Assembly (NCBI RefSeq): GCF_000330725.2
Contig: NZ_AMZY02000010.1
Span: 426,052 to 490,051, forward strand
From: Mariniradius saccharolyticus AK6
Lineage (GTDB): Bacteria > Bacteroidota > Bacteroidia > Cytophagales > Cyclobacteriaceae
Length of the DNA stretch: 64,000 bases
Direction of reading: 5' to 3'
In this document: one piece after another, positions 1-7,660 of the stretch
Position numbering within the stretch: position 1 is the first letter of the stretch
Layout of the letters: every line of letters begins with the position of its first letter
Program-made: the position numbers and the translations under genes
Notes under the pieces: model-generated
What the model saw: only the letters and a program-made list of their open reading frames with translations
The model's database searches: none
What the model was told of the DNA's origin: nothing

Positions 1-1955
1 TTTTCCGACTTTTTCTTCTTGCCGGTCTTCGAAAGACTGAATTTGGGGTTTTCCGCAGCTGCCTGCTTGGCTTCCAAGGCCGCCTGCATGCGCCAATCAA
101 TCAGCTCTTGGGTGATTTGGTTGACCTTGCCAAATTCTTCCCCATCGATGATGGCACGCGAAAGCAGCAATACCCGACGCACTTCTTCCCATTTCCTAAA
201 CAGGGCCAATTCGATACCCGACAGGCCCTCTTGGTATTCCTTGGTCTTGGAAAACCGCGCAACTTCGGCGGAATGTATCAGGACCAATTTGAGCGCCTTT
301 TCCAATATCTTGGAGTAATAGGCTGAGCCTTTTTCCAGCCTTTCGGACAACTTCTCCATCTCAGCGGCCTGCAGCAAACTGACGAGTTGGCGCTGGAACT
401 TGGTCGTATTCTCGGATTCCAAAGCGAGGTCGGCCATCAAAGTCGGGATAGCAAGGCGCATTTCCACATCCTCAAACTCCATCGAGCTGTCGGCATCCTT
501 TTGGAAGGCCTCAATGCTTTGGAGCAGGGTTTCCAAGGAAAAGGTGTGGGTGAAAAGCTTCTCCAAATACCTGCGCTGATGGAAGGACAACAGCTTTTCC
601 AAAGGCTCCTGTTGGCTGGCGGAAACAGTGAAATCCGAGGCATTCGGATCGGCGGAAATGATATGGCTTTGGATGCGGGTCCGCAGGGTCAGTCCTTCCA
701 AACCCTTCAGGCGACTCAGCGCCACATACACCTGCCCTGGGGCAAAAGCCTGCCCTACATCGATAATCGCCCGCTCAAAGGTCAGTCCTTGGCTCTTGTG
801 CACGGTCACCGCCCAAGCCAATTTAATGGGAAAATGCTCGAAAGTACCGATGATTTCTTCCTCAAGTTCCTTGGTCGTCTCATTCAGCACATAGCGTTTG
901 TTTTGCCAAATCTCGCGGCGTAGGGTCGTGCGGAATGCATTCCCCTCCATGATGACAGCGATCTCATCCCCCTCGATTTCGGCAATCTTGGCCATTTTTC
1001 CATTGAAATACTCCGCCGAACCGCTCGAGTCGTTTTTGATGAACATCACCTGCGCCCCTTCCTTCAGTTCGAGCACCTTGGGCAATGGATACATCGACTC
1101 AGGAAAGTCCTTGTCGATGACCGCTTCAAAAAAATATGATTTTCCCGGCAGGGCTTGGAGTTCCTGTTGGTTGATCGAGTCGGCCTTGTAATTATGAGTC
1201 GTAATGGTAATGGTATCCTTCAGCGACTTGATTTGATCCTCCGCTTTATAAAACGAATTGAGGGTTTGGATATCGGCGGGCGTGACCCGGTTTTCACGAA
1301 GGTGATTCAAAATCGATATGAACTGCTCATCCTTTTGCCTGAAAATCTTGTCCAATTCCAAATACACCATACCCGATTCCCGCAGCGCCGCCGCCTCAAA
1401 GAAGTGCATGCTTTTGTAAAACTTACCCAAAACCCGCCATTCCTCGTCCTTGACGATCGGCGGCAACTGGAACAAATCCCCAATCATCAGCACCTGAACC
1501 CCGCCAAAGGGCTCGGAAAAATTGCGGTGTACACTTTTCAGCCTGTAATCAATGGCATCCAAGACATCCGCCCGCAGCATACTCACCTCATCGATGATGA
1601 GCAACTCGATGGATTGAAGTACCTTTTTTCGGCTGGCGTTCAGCGTATGCCTCCTGCCAAGGCTGTATTGTGTGTAGAATCCACCGCTATTGCCATAGTT
1701 CCCCTCAGGTTCACGAGTTGGCAAAAAGGAACCCAAAGGCAGCAGAAACTGCGAATGGATGGTCACTCCCTTGGCATGAAGCGCTGCGATACCCGTCGGC
1801 GCCACGATGACAAAGCGCTTGTGGGTCAGTTGGGCAAGCTTGCGAAGGAAAGTCGTCTTCCCCGTGCCGGCCTTTCCCGTCAGAAAAATCGGGCAATGGG
1901 TCGTGTTCACAAAATGTGCGGCCAATTCCAGCCTATCGGTCACTTGGTGTTCCAT
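1..1955 (-). CDS. PIF1/RecD-like ATP-dependent DNA helicase (C-terminus beyond window)
   Basis: The reading frame is open from an ATG at 1955 down to the window edge, giving about 650 residues of a protein whose end is missing. Seen: Walker A GKAGTGKT at residues 27-34, a Walker B stretch LLIIDEVSML near 115-124, a VTVHKSQGL motif near 382-390 and YVALSR near 407, which is the superfamily 1 helicase arrangement typical of PIF1/RecD-like enzymes. The visible C-terminal part is charged and helical and ends in a lysine-rich stretch (KTGKKKSEK); in related Bacteroidetes proteins a helix-turn-helix domain usually follows. Inferred role: ATP-driven DNA or RNA:DNA unwinding in repair or replication. 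It diverges from the SDR gene at 2101, with about 145 bases between. Confidence 0.85.
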   Translation of the reverse strand, partial: MEHQVTDRLELAAHFVNTTHCPIFLTGKAGTGKTTFLRKLAQLTHKRFVIVAPTGIAALHAKGVTIHSQFLLPLGSFLPTREPEGNYGNSGGFYTQYSLGRRHTLNASRKKVLQSIELLIIDEVSMLRADVLDAIDYRLKSVHRNFSEPFGGVQVLMIGDLFQLPPIVKDEEWRVLGKFYKSMHFFEAAALRESGMVYLELDKIFRQKDEQFISILNHLRENRVTPADIQTLNSFYKAEDQIKSLKDTITITTHNYKADSINQQELQALPGKSYFFEAVIDKDFPESMYPLPKVLELKEGAQVMFIKNDSSGSAEYFNGKMAKIAEIEGDEIAVIMEGNAFRTTLRREIWQNKRYVLNETTKELEEEIIGTFEHFPIKLAWAVTVHKSQGLTFERAIIDVGQAFAPGQVYVALSRLKGLEGLTLRTRIQSHIISADPNASDFTVSASQQEPLEKLLSFHQRRYLEKLFTHTFSLETLLQSIEAFQKDADSSMEFEDVEMRLAIPTLMADLALESENTTKFQRQLVSLLQAAEMEKLSERLEKGSAYYSKILEKALKLVLIHSAEVARFSKTKEYQEGLSGIELALFRKWEEVRRVLLLSRAIIDGEEFGKVNQITQELIDWRMQAALEAKQAAAENPKFSLSKTGKKKKSE

Positions 1956-2030
1956 AAGCTCCAAAATAAACTATAAATTCAAAGGAAAAGGCGTGTGAAA
2001 CGTTTATTTAGCAAAGTTTTCAAAAAAATG

Positions 2031-2038
2031 TAACTTTG
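2031..2038 (+). promoter_or_regulatory. Bacteroidetes -7 element upstream of the SDR-ispG pair
   Basis: TAACTTTG is an exact match to the Bacteroidetes -7 consensus TAnnTTTG. It lies about 60 bases before the SDR start. No good TTTG/TTG -33 element is seen at the usual 19-base spacing, so the call rests on the -7 match and position. Confidence 0.5.
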
Positions 2039-2100
2039 TCGACCGTAGATAGTTGTCATACTAACTATTACAACACGAAGTAATTTTCCCCATCATCCCC

Positions 2101-2805
2101 ATGTCCAAGTCCATCGTCGTCACCGGAGGAACCAAAGGAATCGGAAAGGCAATCATCGAGCGATTTGCTGCAGAGGGCTTTTCGATCTACACCTGTGCAC
2201 GCAGCCAAGTGGGATTGGATGAGTTGAGAAATGAACTGGAAAACAGGTTTCCCGGAGTATCTCTGTTCACGATGCGGGCAGATCTTTCGCAGAAAAGCGA
2301 TGTCATTGCCTTTGCGGAAGCGGTCAAAAAGCAGGCGATTCCGGATGTTTTGGTCAACAATACGGGGGTATTCCTTCCCGGATCGATCCACTCGGAGCCT
2401 GAGGGCAACTTTGAGCTCCTCATGCAGACCAACCTGTATTCGGCCTATTACCTGACGCGGGCATTCACGGCAGAAATGATCGCCCGCAAATCCGGGCATA
2501 TCTTCTCCATTGGCTCCATTGCGGGACTGACAGCCTATGCCAACGGTGGCAGCTATGCGATTTCCAAATGGGCCATGTTGGGATTTACCAAATGCCTGCG
2601 GCAGGAATTGAAGGATTACCAGATCAAAGTCACCTCGGTCATGCCGGGAGCGACATTCACGGATAGTTGGCAGGGAGCCGACATCCCCGAATCAAGATTT
2701 ATGAAAGCGTCGGATGTGGCAGAGGCGGTTTGGTCGGCCTACAACCTTTCGCCCTATTCCGTTGTTGAAGAGATAGTTATCAGACCTCAGTTAGGAGATT
2801 TATAA
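2101..2805 (+). CDS. Short-chain dehydrogenase/reductase (SDR) family oxidoreductase
   Basis: A 234-residue classical SDR, a normal length. The nucleotide-binding motif TGGTKGIG is at residues 8-15, the NNAG-type motif reads NNTG at 86-89, and the catalytic set is Ser139 with Tyr152 and Lys156 (YAISK). It should bind NAD(P)H in a Rossmann fold and oxidise or reduce a small carbonyl/alcohol substrate in the cytoplasm; the substrate cannot be told. It resembles 3-ketoacyl-ACP-reductase-like SDRs. The stop is 7 bases before ispG, so the two are probably cotranscribed from the promoter near 2031. Confidence 0.88.
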   Translation: MSKSIVVTGGTKGIGKAIIERFAAEGFSIYTCARSQVGLDELRNELENRFPGVSLFTMRADLSQKSDVIAFAEAVKKQAIPDVLVNNTGVFLPGSIHSEPEGNFELLMQTNLYSAYYLTRAFTAEMIARKSGHIFSIGSIAGLTAYANGGSYAISKWAMLGFTKCLRQELKDYQIKVTSVMPGATFTDSWQGADIPESRFMKASDVAEAVWSAYNLSPYSVVEEIVIRPQLGDL

Positions 2806-2812
2806 TCACGGT

Positions 2813-4804
2813 ATGCAAGCCAAGGAACTACTGGAAAAAATCAAGTATTGCGACAGCCTGACGTCTTATTCACGCAGAAAGACGATCCCTGTACGTGTCG
2901 GCGACGTCATCATCGGCGGGGATAACCCCATCGTGGTACAATCCATGACCACGGTCGATACCATGGACACCCAAGGCTCTGTGGAGCAGTGCATCCGCAT
3001 GATTGAGAGCGGCTGCCAACTCATCCGCATCACGGCCCCCAGCATCAAGGAAGCCGAAAATCTCCAAAACATCCGCAACGAGCTCCGCAAGCGGGGTTAC
3101 AATACGCCCTTGGTAGCGGATATCCATTTCACGCCCAATGCAGCGGAAGTAGCCGCACGCATCGTGGAAAAGGTCCGTATCAATCCCGGCAACTACGCCG
3201 ATAAGAAGAAGTTTGAGATCATTGAATATACCGACCAAAGCTATCAGGAAGAGCTCGAAAGAATCCGCGAGCGCTTTTTGCCTTTGGTGAAAATCTGCAA
3301 GGAGCACGGTACGGCCATGCGTATCGGCACCAACCACGGCTCGCTTTCAGACCGCATCATGAGCCGCTACGGAGACACCCCACTCGGCATGGTCGAGTCG
3401 GCGCTGGAGTTTTTGAGGATTTGTGAAGACGAAAACTTCCACGACATCGTGATTTCGATGAAATCCTCCAATACCCAAGTCATGGTCCAAGCCTACCGCC
3501 TTTTGGTCCAAAAACTGGACGAAGGGGGCTTCAAAACCTATCCGCTGCACCTCGGCGTCACGGAAGCGGGCGACGGGGAAGACGGACGCATCAAGTCCGC
3601 CGTGGGCATCGGTACGCTCTTGGAAGACGGCTTGGGGGATACGGTCCGTGTGTCATTGACCGAGGATCCTGAGTTTGAATCGCCTGTGGCAAAGACTTTG
3701 GTCGACAGATACCTGGGCCGCGAAAACCATGCGCCCATCCCAGCCATTACCCATTACCCGATTACACCCTTTGAGCACAACAAGCGTAACAGCATCGAAG
3801 TGTTCAACTTTGGGGGAACCAACGTACCACGGGTCATCACGGATATCTCGGCAGTCGCCCATATCACGGAAAAGGAAATGAAAAACCTTGGCCATTTCTA
3901 TTTGCCCGAATTGGACAAGTGGAAAATGAACGACCAAGGGGCCGATTATGTGTTTTCAGGCGACCATCCGATTCCCTTCATGCTGCCCAACGGGATGAAG
4001 GAAATCCAATACTACAACCACTGGCTGGCCGCAGAGGATAGGAACAACAAGTTCCCCGCCTTTACCCTGGCTGAATTCAAGCTTGCCGAGGAATTCCATT
4101 ACGGATTGAATTTCCTCTTCCTGTCGGATGTCGAGGTGGAAGAGGCTTTGCCCTTCATCGAAGGCAGACATGATGTCGTCATCATCCTCCACAGCGACAA
4201 TGCCCACAACATGGCGGCTTTGCGCCGGGCCTTTGTCCAACTGATGGAAAACCACAGCCAAATCCCCGTTGTCGTCAAGGTGGATTACCCCGCGCAGACC
4301 CAGGACAAGACGATGCTTTACGCCGCGACCGACGTGGGCGGACTGCTTGTCGATGGTCTTGGCGAGGGGATTATGATCGGTTTGGAGGCATACCGGGAAG
4401 CGCCGCGGGAAGTACTGCTGGAGCAGGTCAAGCTGCACAATTCCGTCAGCTTTGGGGTACTGCAGGCCGCGCGCACGCGGATGTCCAAGACAGAATACAT
4501 TTCCTGTCCTTCCTGTGGCCGGACTTTGTTTGACCTTCAGGAAACCACCGCCATGATCCGAAAGCGTACGGACCACCTCAAGGGTGTCAAGATCGGCATC
4601 ATGGGCTGTATCGTGAATGGACCCGGCGAGATGGCTGATGCGGACTACGGCTATGTGGGATCCGGAAAAGGAAAAATCACCCTCTACAAAGGCAAAGAAG
4701 TGGTCAAGCGCTCCGTAGCTTCCGAAAAAGCAGTGGACGAACTGATCGAGATCATCCGCAAGGATGGCATGTGGATCGAGCCGGGAGAGCGCTTGGAGGT
4801 TTGA
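2813..4804 (+). CDS. ispG: 4-hydroxy-3-methylbut-2-en-1-yl diphosphate synthase, long (three-domain) form
   Basis: 663 residues, against roughly 360-410 for the E. coli type. It catalyses the penultimate step of the MEP isoprenoid pathway, reductive ring opening of MEcPP to HMBPP, using a [4Fe-4S] cluster. Seen: the N-terminal TIM-barrel signature beginning VQSMTTVDTMDT, a large central insert of about 250 residues (roughly 280-530), and the C-terminal cluster domain with Cys565, Cys568 (CPSC) and Cys599 (MGCIVNGPGE). The insert is the A* domain known from plant, chlamydial and Bacteroidetes enzymes. It follows the SDR by 7 bases. Downstream uppS at 25605 uses products of the same pathway. 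Confidence 0.96.
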   Translation: MQAKELLEKIKYCDSLTSYSRRKTIPVRVGDVIIGGDNPIVVQSMTTVDTMDTQGSVEQCIRMIESGCQLIRITAPSIKEAENLQNIRNELRKRGYNTPLVADIHFTPNAAEVAARIVEKVRINPGNYADKKKFEIIEYTDQSYQEELERIRERFLPLVKICKEHGTAMRIGTNHGSLSDRIMSRYGDTPLGMVESALEFLRICEDENFHDIVISMKSSNTQVMVQAYRLLVQKLDEGGFKTYPLHLGVTEAGDGEDGRIKSAVGIGTLLEDGLGDTVRVSLTEDPEFESPVAKTLVDRYLGRENHAPIPAITHYPITPFEHNKRNSIEVFNFGGTNVPRVITDISAVAHITEKEMKNLGHFYLPELDKWKMNDQGADYVFSGDHPIPFMLPNGMKEIQYYNHWLAAEDRNNKFPAFTLAEFKLAEEFHYGLNFLFLSDVEVEEALPFIEGRHDVVIILHSDNAHNMAALRRAFVQLMENHSQIPVVVKVDYPAQTQDKTMLYAATDVGGLLVDGLGEGIMIGLEAYREAPREVLLEQVKLHNSVSFGVLQAARTRMSKTEYISCPSCGRTLFDLQETTAMIRKRTDHLKGVKIGIMGCIVNGPGEMADADYGYVGSGKGKITLYKGKEVVKRSVASEKAVDELIEIIRKDGMWIEPGERLEV

Positions 4805-4956
4805 TTTAGGCGTGAGCTGAGGGACAAATAACCAGCCAGATTAGAATCTATTTTTTTTTGAAGGCAGAATCCACCAATCAGGGATTTCCTTGGCCTGTTA
4901 CATGCTCTTCGAAAAGTACCGTGCTTTCTTCGTTTTTATCGAAAAGTGTACGAATG

Positions 4957-4990
4957 GTGTACTAGGCATGTACTAGGGGTATACTGGGAG
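4957..4990. repeat. Short degenerate tandem repeat around GTACTAGG
   Basis: Three imperfect copies of a 10-13 base unit (TGTACTAGG, TGTACTAGGGG, TATACTGGGAG) sit between ispG and the minus-strand lipoprotein gene. No gene or terminator is evident in 4805-5009 apart from this. Function unknown. Confidence 0.5.
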
Positions 4991-5009
4991 TGTGCTTTAC
5001 TACATACAA

Positions 5010-5546
5010 TCAACGGTTGGCACAACAACATTCATCTCGATATGTGGGTAATGGTGCAGAGTCTGCGGAGTTAGTAAAGTCAGGATTTGTAAACACCACC
5101 GAAATCACTGAATCAGCCTCATAAGAGTAAATTGTGGAAATCTCAGGCCCGTAGTACTCATACCAATAGCCCTCCCTTTTATCATTTTTATAACCTCCTT
5201 CCAAAAACAGATTTCCGCACTCAATATTAAAATACCTTGCCCACCCATCTCTTTGCCCGTTTTGAAAGTTCTCAACAGAGAACAATTTTCCATCCCGGTA
5301 CTCAAGCTGTTCCCCATCCAGAACGCCAAACTCATATTGCTGCTCAAGCCATTTTTCTCCATTCTCAAAAAAAGAAAACGCTCTACCATGTAGCTTACCT
5401 TGATACCGTGAGCCGGCTGTGCTTACCATGCCATCGGGAAAAAAGGTGGCAAAGTTTTCCAATTCCAAACTTTGATCCTTATGTCTGTCGGAAGAACAGG
5501 CCAAAAGAACGAAACAGCAAACAAATATTGATACAGCTTTTTTCAT
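5010..5546 (-). CDS. MORN-repeat (YwqK-like) lipoprotein
   Basis: Using the ATG at 5546 the product is about 178 residues and begins with a lipoprotein signal: MKK, a hydrophobic run, then the lipobox LLAC followed by SSDRHKDQ. The mature part holds imperfect MORN-type repeats of the form G-x-x-x-G-x-x-x-x-Y/F (for example GKLHGRAFSFFENGEKW and GQRDGWARYF, later KREGYWYEY), as in YwqK-like proteins. Such proteins are predicted to sit on the envelope and bind proteins or lipids; no specific role is known. An upstream in-frame ATG at 5564 would add six residues before the signal and is less likely. It stands alone, converging on ispG. Confidence 0.75.
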   Translation of the reverse strand: MKKAVSIFVCCFVLLACSSDRHKDQSLELENFATFFPDGMVSTAGSRYQGKLHGRAFSFFENGEKWLEQQYEFGVLDGEQLEYRDGKLFSVENFQNGQRDGWARYFNIECGNLFLEGGYKNDKREGYWYEYYGPEISTIYSYEADSVISVVFTNPDFTNSADSAPLPTYRDECCCANR

Positions 5547-5701
5547 TGTTAAAGACATTACCACAGCTAAACGAGATGTACCTATCTGAGATATGAACTA
5601 CAAAATCGACCAAACAAACCGGTAAATATTCCCTGATAATGCTGCTCCATTTACAAACCTTTGACCATTAGAAATACCAAAGCCCAAACTGGCCCCCAAC
5701 C

Positions 5702-6118
5702 CTACCCCTTCCCGCTCTCCTCGAGATACCGCTTCCTATCAAGGTACATGATGCCCCAAATATGCCCATCGGGGTCCGCGAGTGTATGGACTTGCATGTA
5801 TCCCTCATCGATAGTCTCACCAGCTACCCTTCCACCCGCTGCGACTGCTTTGGAAAGGACGGTTTCCACTTGTTTGGGACTAGCCAGCGGCAAGGTGAAA
5901 GAAGCAGAAATCGCCCCTTGCTCATCTGCTACTGGCCGCTTGCTCCCATAGGCGAAAAACTCCCTGGATTGCAGCATAACCAGGACACCTTCTCCCCAAG
6001 CCATACAGGTTTGATCTTCACCTGAAAAAACGGGATTCTCCACAAAACCCAGCTGCAAGTAAAATTCCCTCGACCGACCCAGGTCGGCAACCGGCAGGTT
6101 GATAAAGATCTTTTTCAT
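5702..6118 (-). CDS. VOC/glyoxalase-fold protein
   Basis: 138 residues, the usual single-chain length for the vicinal oxygen chelate family. The start MKKIFINLPVADLGRSREFY and the later HTLADPDGHIWGIMYLD are the paired beta-alpha-beta-beta-beta signatures seen in glyoxalase/bleomycin-resistance-like proteins. It should dimerise and may bind a metal, but the reaction cannot be predicted. Its ATG overlaps the stop of the upstream DUF1801 gene by 4 bases (ATGA type), so the two are translationally coupled. Confidence 0.85.
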   Translation of the reverse strand: MKKIFINLPVADLGRSREFYLQLGFVENPVFSGEDQTCMAWGEGVLVMLQSREFFAYGSKRPVADEQGAISASFTLPLASPKQVETVLSKAVAAGGRVAGETIDEGYMQVHTLADPDGHIWGIMYLDRKRYLEESGKG

Positions 6119-6486
6119 GTTTTTTTGGTCAGTTGGTGATCAATTTCCGATATCCGTGCGCGTACCAGTTGGGCAATCAACGCCTCCGGTAGCGGTTTAT
6201 CGGCGGTAAATCTTAGGACGGTGGAGGAGTGGTCAAAGGTCTCCAACTTATCTGAAAAGTCCTTCAAAACTCTACCGTCCATGATAAAAAATGATAGGTG
6301 CTTTTTGGAAGACCTGAATCCAACAACCCTTTTGCCAAGGTAGTAGTAAAACGGCACACCCCTGCTGAGGCCTTCTTCCGCCATAGGGACTAGCGATTGG
6401 ACTTGGGAACGCAACTTATCCAAGGCGATCCTTTCCTTTTCTGGAAGCTTTTCCAAGTATTCCAACACTTCGGATTTCCGCGTCAT
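6115..6486 (-). CDS. DUF1801 (YdhG/frataxin-like fold) protein
   Basis: From the ATG at 6486 the product is 123 residues, normal for DUF1801: MTRKSEVLEYLEKLP, then EEGLSRGVPFYYYLGKRVV, then a C-terminal HSSTVLRFTADKPLP. Members are small cytoplasmic proteins of unknown function, some linked to iron or stress. The frame stays open upstream to 6642, but that extension (51 residues) lacks family similarity, so the internal ATG, preceded by GGAAGG, is preferred. It overlaps the VOC gene by 4 bases. Confidence 0.75.
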   Translation of the reverse strand: MTRKSEVLEYLEKLPEKERIALDKLRSQVQSLVPMAEEGLSRGVPFYYYLGKRVVGFRSSKKHLSFFIMDGRVLKDFSDKLETFDHSSTVLRFTADKPLPEALIAQLVRARISEIDHQLTKKT

Positions 6487-6691
6487 CCTTCCATTAAAGT
6501 TAAACCGCAAATTACGGGGTAAAAGCAACTTGAGTGCCATAGACTTGAGTGCCGAATAAATGACAAAGGGATTGCACCTTTGGTACATGCCGCGCAAAAT
6601 GTCTGCGTCGGAAACAAGGTCGAAAGGGTAGCCCTGCGTCAAATGCCAGGACTATCTCCACAGCAATGCCAAAGTCAAGCCTTGGCAGGTT

Positions 6692-6734
6692 AAAAAACAG
6701 AATCGGGAAGCATCTTGGCGACACTTCCCGATTC
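6692..6734 (-). terminator. Rho-independent terminator on the minus strand
   Basis: An 11-bp perfect inverted repeat (GAATCGGGAAG / CTTCCCGATTC) with a 13-base loop is followed on the minus strand by TGTTTTTT. It would end transcription coming from the tRNA-Arg genes at 7.1-7.4 kb or from an unrecognised RNA between them. Confidence 0.75.
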
Positions 6735-7098
6735 ATGAACTGGTAATCGTAACCACCAACTCATGTCAAGCTACAGTTATTGTGACTTTGAATCAGTTGC
6801 CCAAAACAAAAACCCGATTCGAAACAAGTCGTTCTTTCGAACTCCTTTTGTCGTGATGATGCTTCTGCGGTTTCCCGTCTCAGACTCCAAAACATTGCTG
6901 TTTCTTCTTGTCCCTTCGCTTCTCACTTCCTATTTCAAAACCGAACCCGGAATCGTATTTCCGATCTTTTATCTCTCACTTGATGTTATCAAATTTCGCA
7001 CGTTGATACCTGAATTCCAATCATTTGTTGATATTTTTATAAACAATTTTTCCACCGGAAAGCAGGGGATATGCACAAGTTTTCAACAAAAAAAGAAG
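6735..7098. other. 364-base stretch without a convincing gene
   Basis: A 112-codon plus-strand frame (6763-7101) has no recognisable family, is phenylalanine/leucine-rich and runs into the T-stem of the tRNA-Arg(CCG) antisense, so it is not called. The minus strand is A-rich and carries a run of T just after the tRNA 3' end (near 7088-7094), then leads to the terminator at 6692-6734. A small RNA here is possible but not demonstrated. Confidence 0.4.
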
Positions 7099-7121
7099 TA
7101 GCCCCGCCGGGAATCGAACCC

Positions 7122-7184
7122 CTGTCCGAATGTCCAACATAGAAAGGAATCATACTCCAAAAGACGCTCTCTGGACGGGCGGGT
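7122..7184 (-). repeat. 63-base insert within the T-stem of tRNA-Arg(CCG)
   Basis: It lies between tRNA positions 50 and 51. Its ends can pair with each other (GTCCA near the 5' end with TGGAC near the 3' end) and it holds a small inner hairpin (GGA / TCC). It starts ACCCGCCCGTCC, sharing the CCGCCC core with the D-loop insert. No open frame or intron signature. Confidence 0.65.
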
Positions 7185-7217
7185 GGATCTTAGGTTCCGG
7201 AGACCTACGTACTATCC

Positions 7218-7273
7218 CCGTCCGACTGGCGACAGCCGGGCGGGCCCGTCCGACCGATTTCAGCCGGGCGGAC
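7218..7273 (-). repeat. Two tandem 28-base REP-like hairpin units in the D-loop of tRNA-Arg(CCG)
   Basis: The 56 bases divide exactly into two 28-base units that differ only at position 2 and in the six-base loop (AAATCG against TCGCCA). Each folds as CCGCCCGGCT...GTCGGACGG with one conserved C-A mismatch. The insert falls between the two G residues that normally form G18-G19 of the tRNA elbow. Confidence 0.7.
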
Positions 7274-7337
7274 ATTGTACCACGGGGCCAATCATTCAAA
7301 CAAATAAGCCACTCCTACATTTGAAGTGGCATCTTTG

Positions 7338-7409
7338 TAGCCTCGACAGGAATCGAACCTGTATCTAAAGTTTAGGAAACTTCCATTCTATCCATTGAAC
7401 TACGAGGCC
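7338..7409 (-). tRNA. tRNA-Arg(CCT)
   Basis: A 72-nt cloverleaf: acceptor GGCCTCG/CGAGGCT, D-stem GTTC/GAAT with loop AATGGATA, anticodon arm GAAGT-TTCCTAA-ACTTT with anticodon CCT, T-arm ACAGG-TTCGATT-CCTGT, discriminator A. No CCA is encoded. It reads AGG codons. The interrupted tRNA-Arg(CCG) follows 48 bases downstream on the same strand, probably in one transcript. Confidence 0.93.
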
Positions 7410-7572
7410 GGTCTAGATGCAAGACGGGAGACTTATGACACAAGACCGGTTCAAAATTTTCCTTCGGAACTTTAGAATCCAAAATCTTGGCTTTCGCTTC
7501 TCCTCTCTCGCCTCTCAAACTGAGGCGCAATTTTACAAATTCCACTTCATTCAAGCAAATTAATCAGGGCCA

Positions 7573-7605
7573 TTTGCGCTTTTAAATATTAAACCGCTAT
7601 CTTTG
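7573..7605 (+). promoter_or_regulatory. Promoter of the rpsP-rimM-trmD-rplS cluster
   Basis: TTTG at 7573-7576 and TATCTTTG at 7598-7605 (exact TAnnTTTG) are separated by 21 bases, close to the usual 19. Transcription should begin a few bases after 7605, leaving a leader of about 50 bases before rpsP at 7661. Confidence 0.65.
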
Positions 7606-7660
7606 CAGTCCAAAATTTGAGATGGACGAGATCCATCAATTCATTTAATATCAAAACTAT

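Larger units (their letters stand above)
7099..7289 (-). tRNA. tRNA-Arg(CCG) gene interrupted by two inserts
   Basis: The outer ends form a standard acceptor stem (GGCCCCG with CGGGGCT, discriminator A). Between them lie a 4-bp D-stem (GTAC/GTAC), a perfect anticodon arm TAGGT-CTCCGGA-ACCTA with U33 and anticodon CCG, a variable loop AGAT, and a T-loop TTCGATT. The D-loop is split by 56 extra bases (7218-7273) and the T-stem by 63 (7122-7184). Deleting both leaves exactly 72 nt with every stem paired and the T-stem CCGGG/CCCGG intact, the same length as the neighbouring tRNA-Arg(CCT). No CCA is encoded. No group I or II intron features are seen. It may be a recent pseudogene or a tRNA needing unusual processing. 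CGG codons are in use here (for example 2458-2460 in the SDR gene). Confidence 0.75.

Noticed and set aside
1155..1976. 273-codon plus-strand frame
   Set aside because: Antisense to the helicase, whose Walker A, Walker B and later motifs are clear on the minus strand.
7020..7085. Possible replication-origin-like TTTTCCACC / TTTTCAACA sequences
   Set aside because: Only one weak DnaA-box-like match and no dnaA, dnaN or repeated boxes nearby.
6763..7101. 112-codon plus-strand reading frame
   Set aside because: No family, no conserved motif, and it runs antisense into the tRNA-Arg(CCG) 3' end; composition fits chance.
7099..7289. Reading the interrupted tRNA region as a tmRNA
   Set aside because: The length (191 nt) is about half that of a bacterial tmRNA, no tag reading frame of the AA-ending type is present, and the anticodon arm and D-arm of a normal tRNA-Arg are intact.
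7130..7368. Plus-strand reading frames across the two tRNA-Arg genes
   Set aside because: They are antisense translations of the tRNA genes and their inserts.
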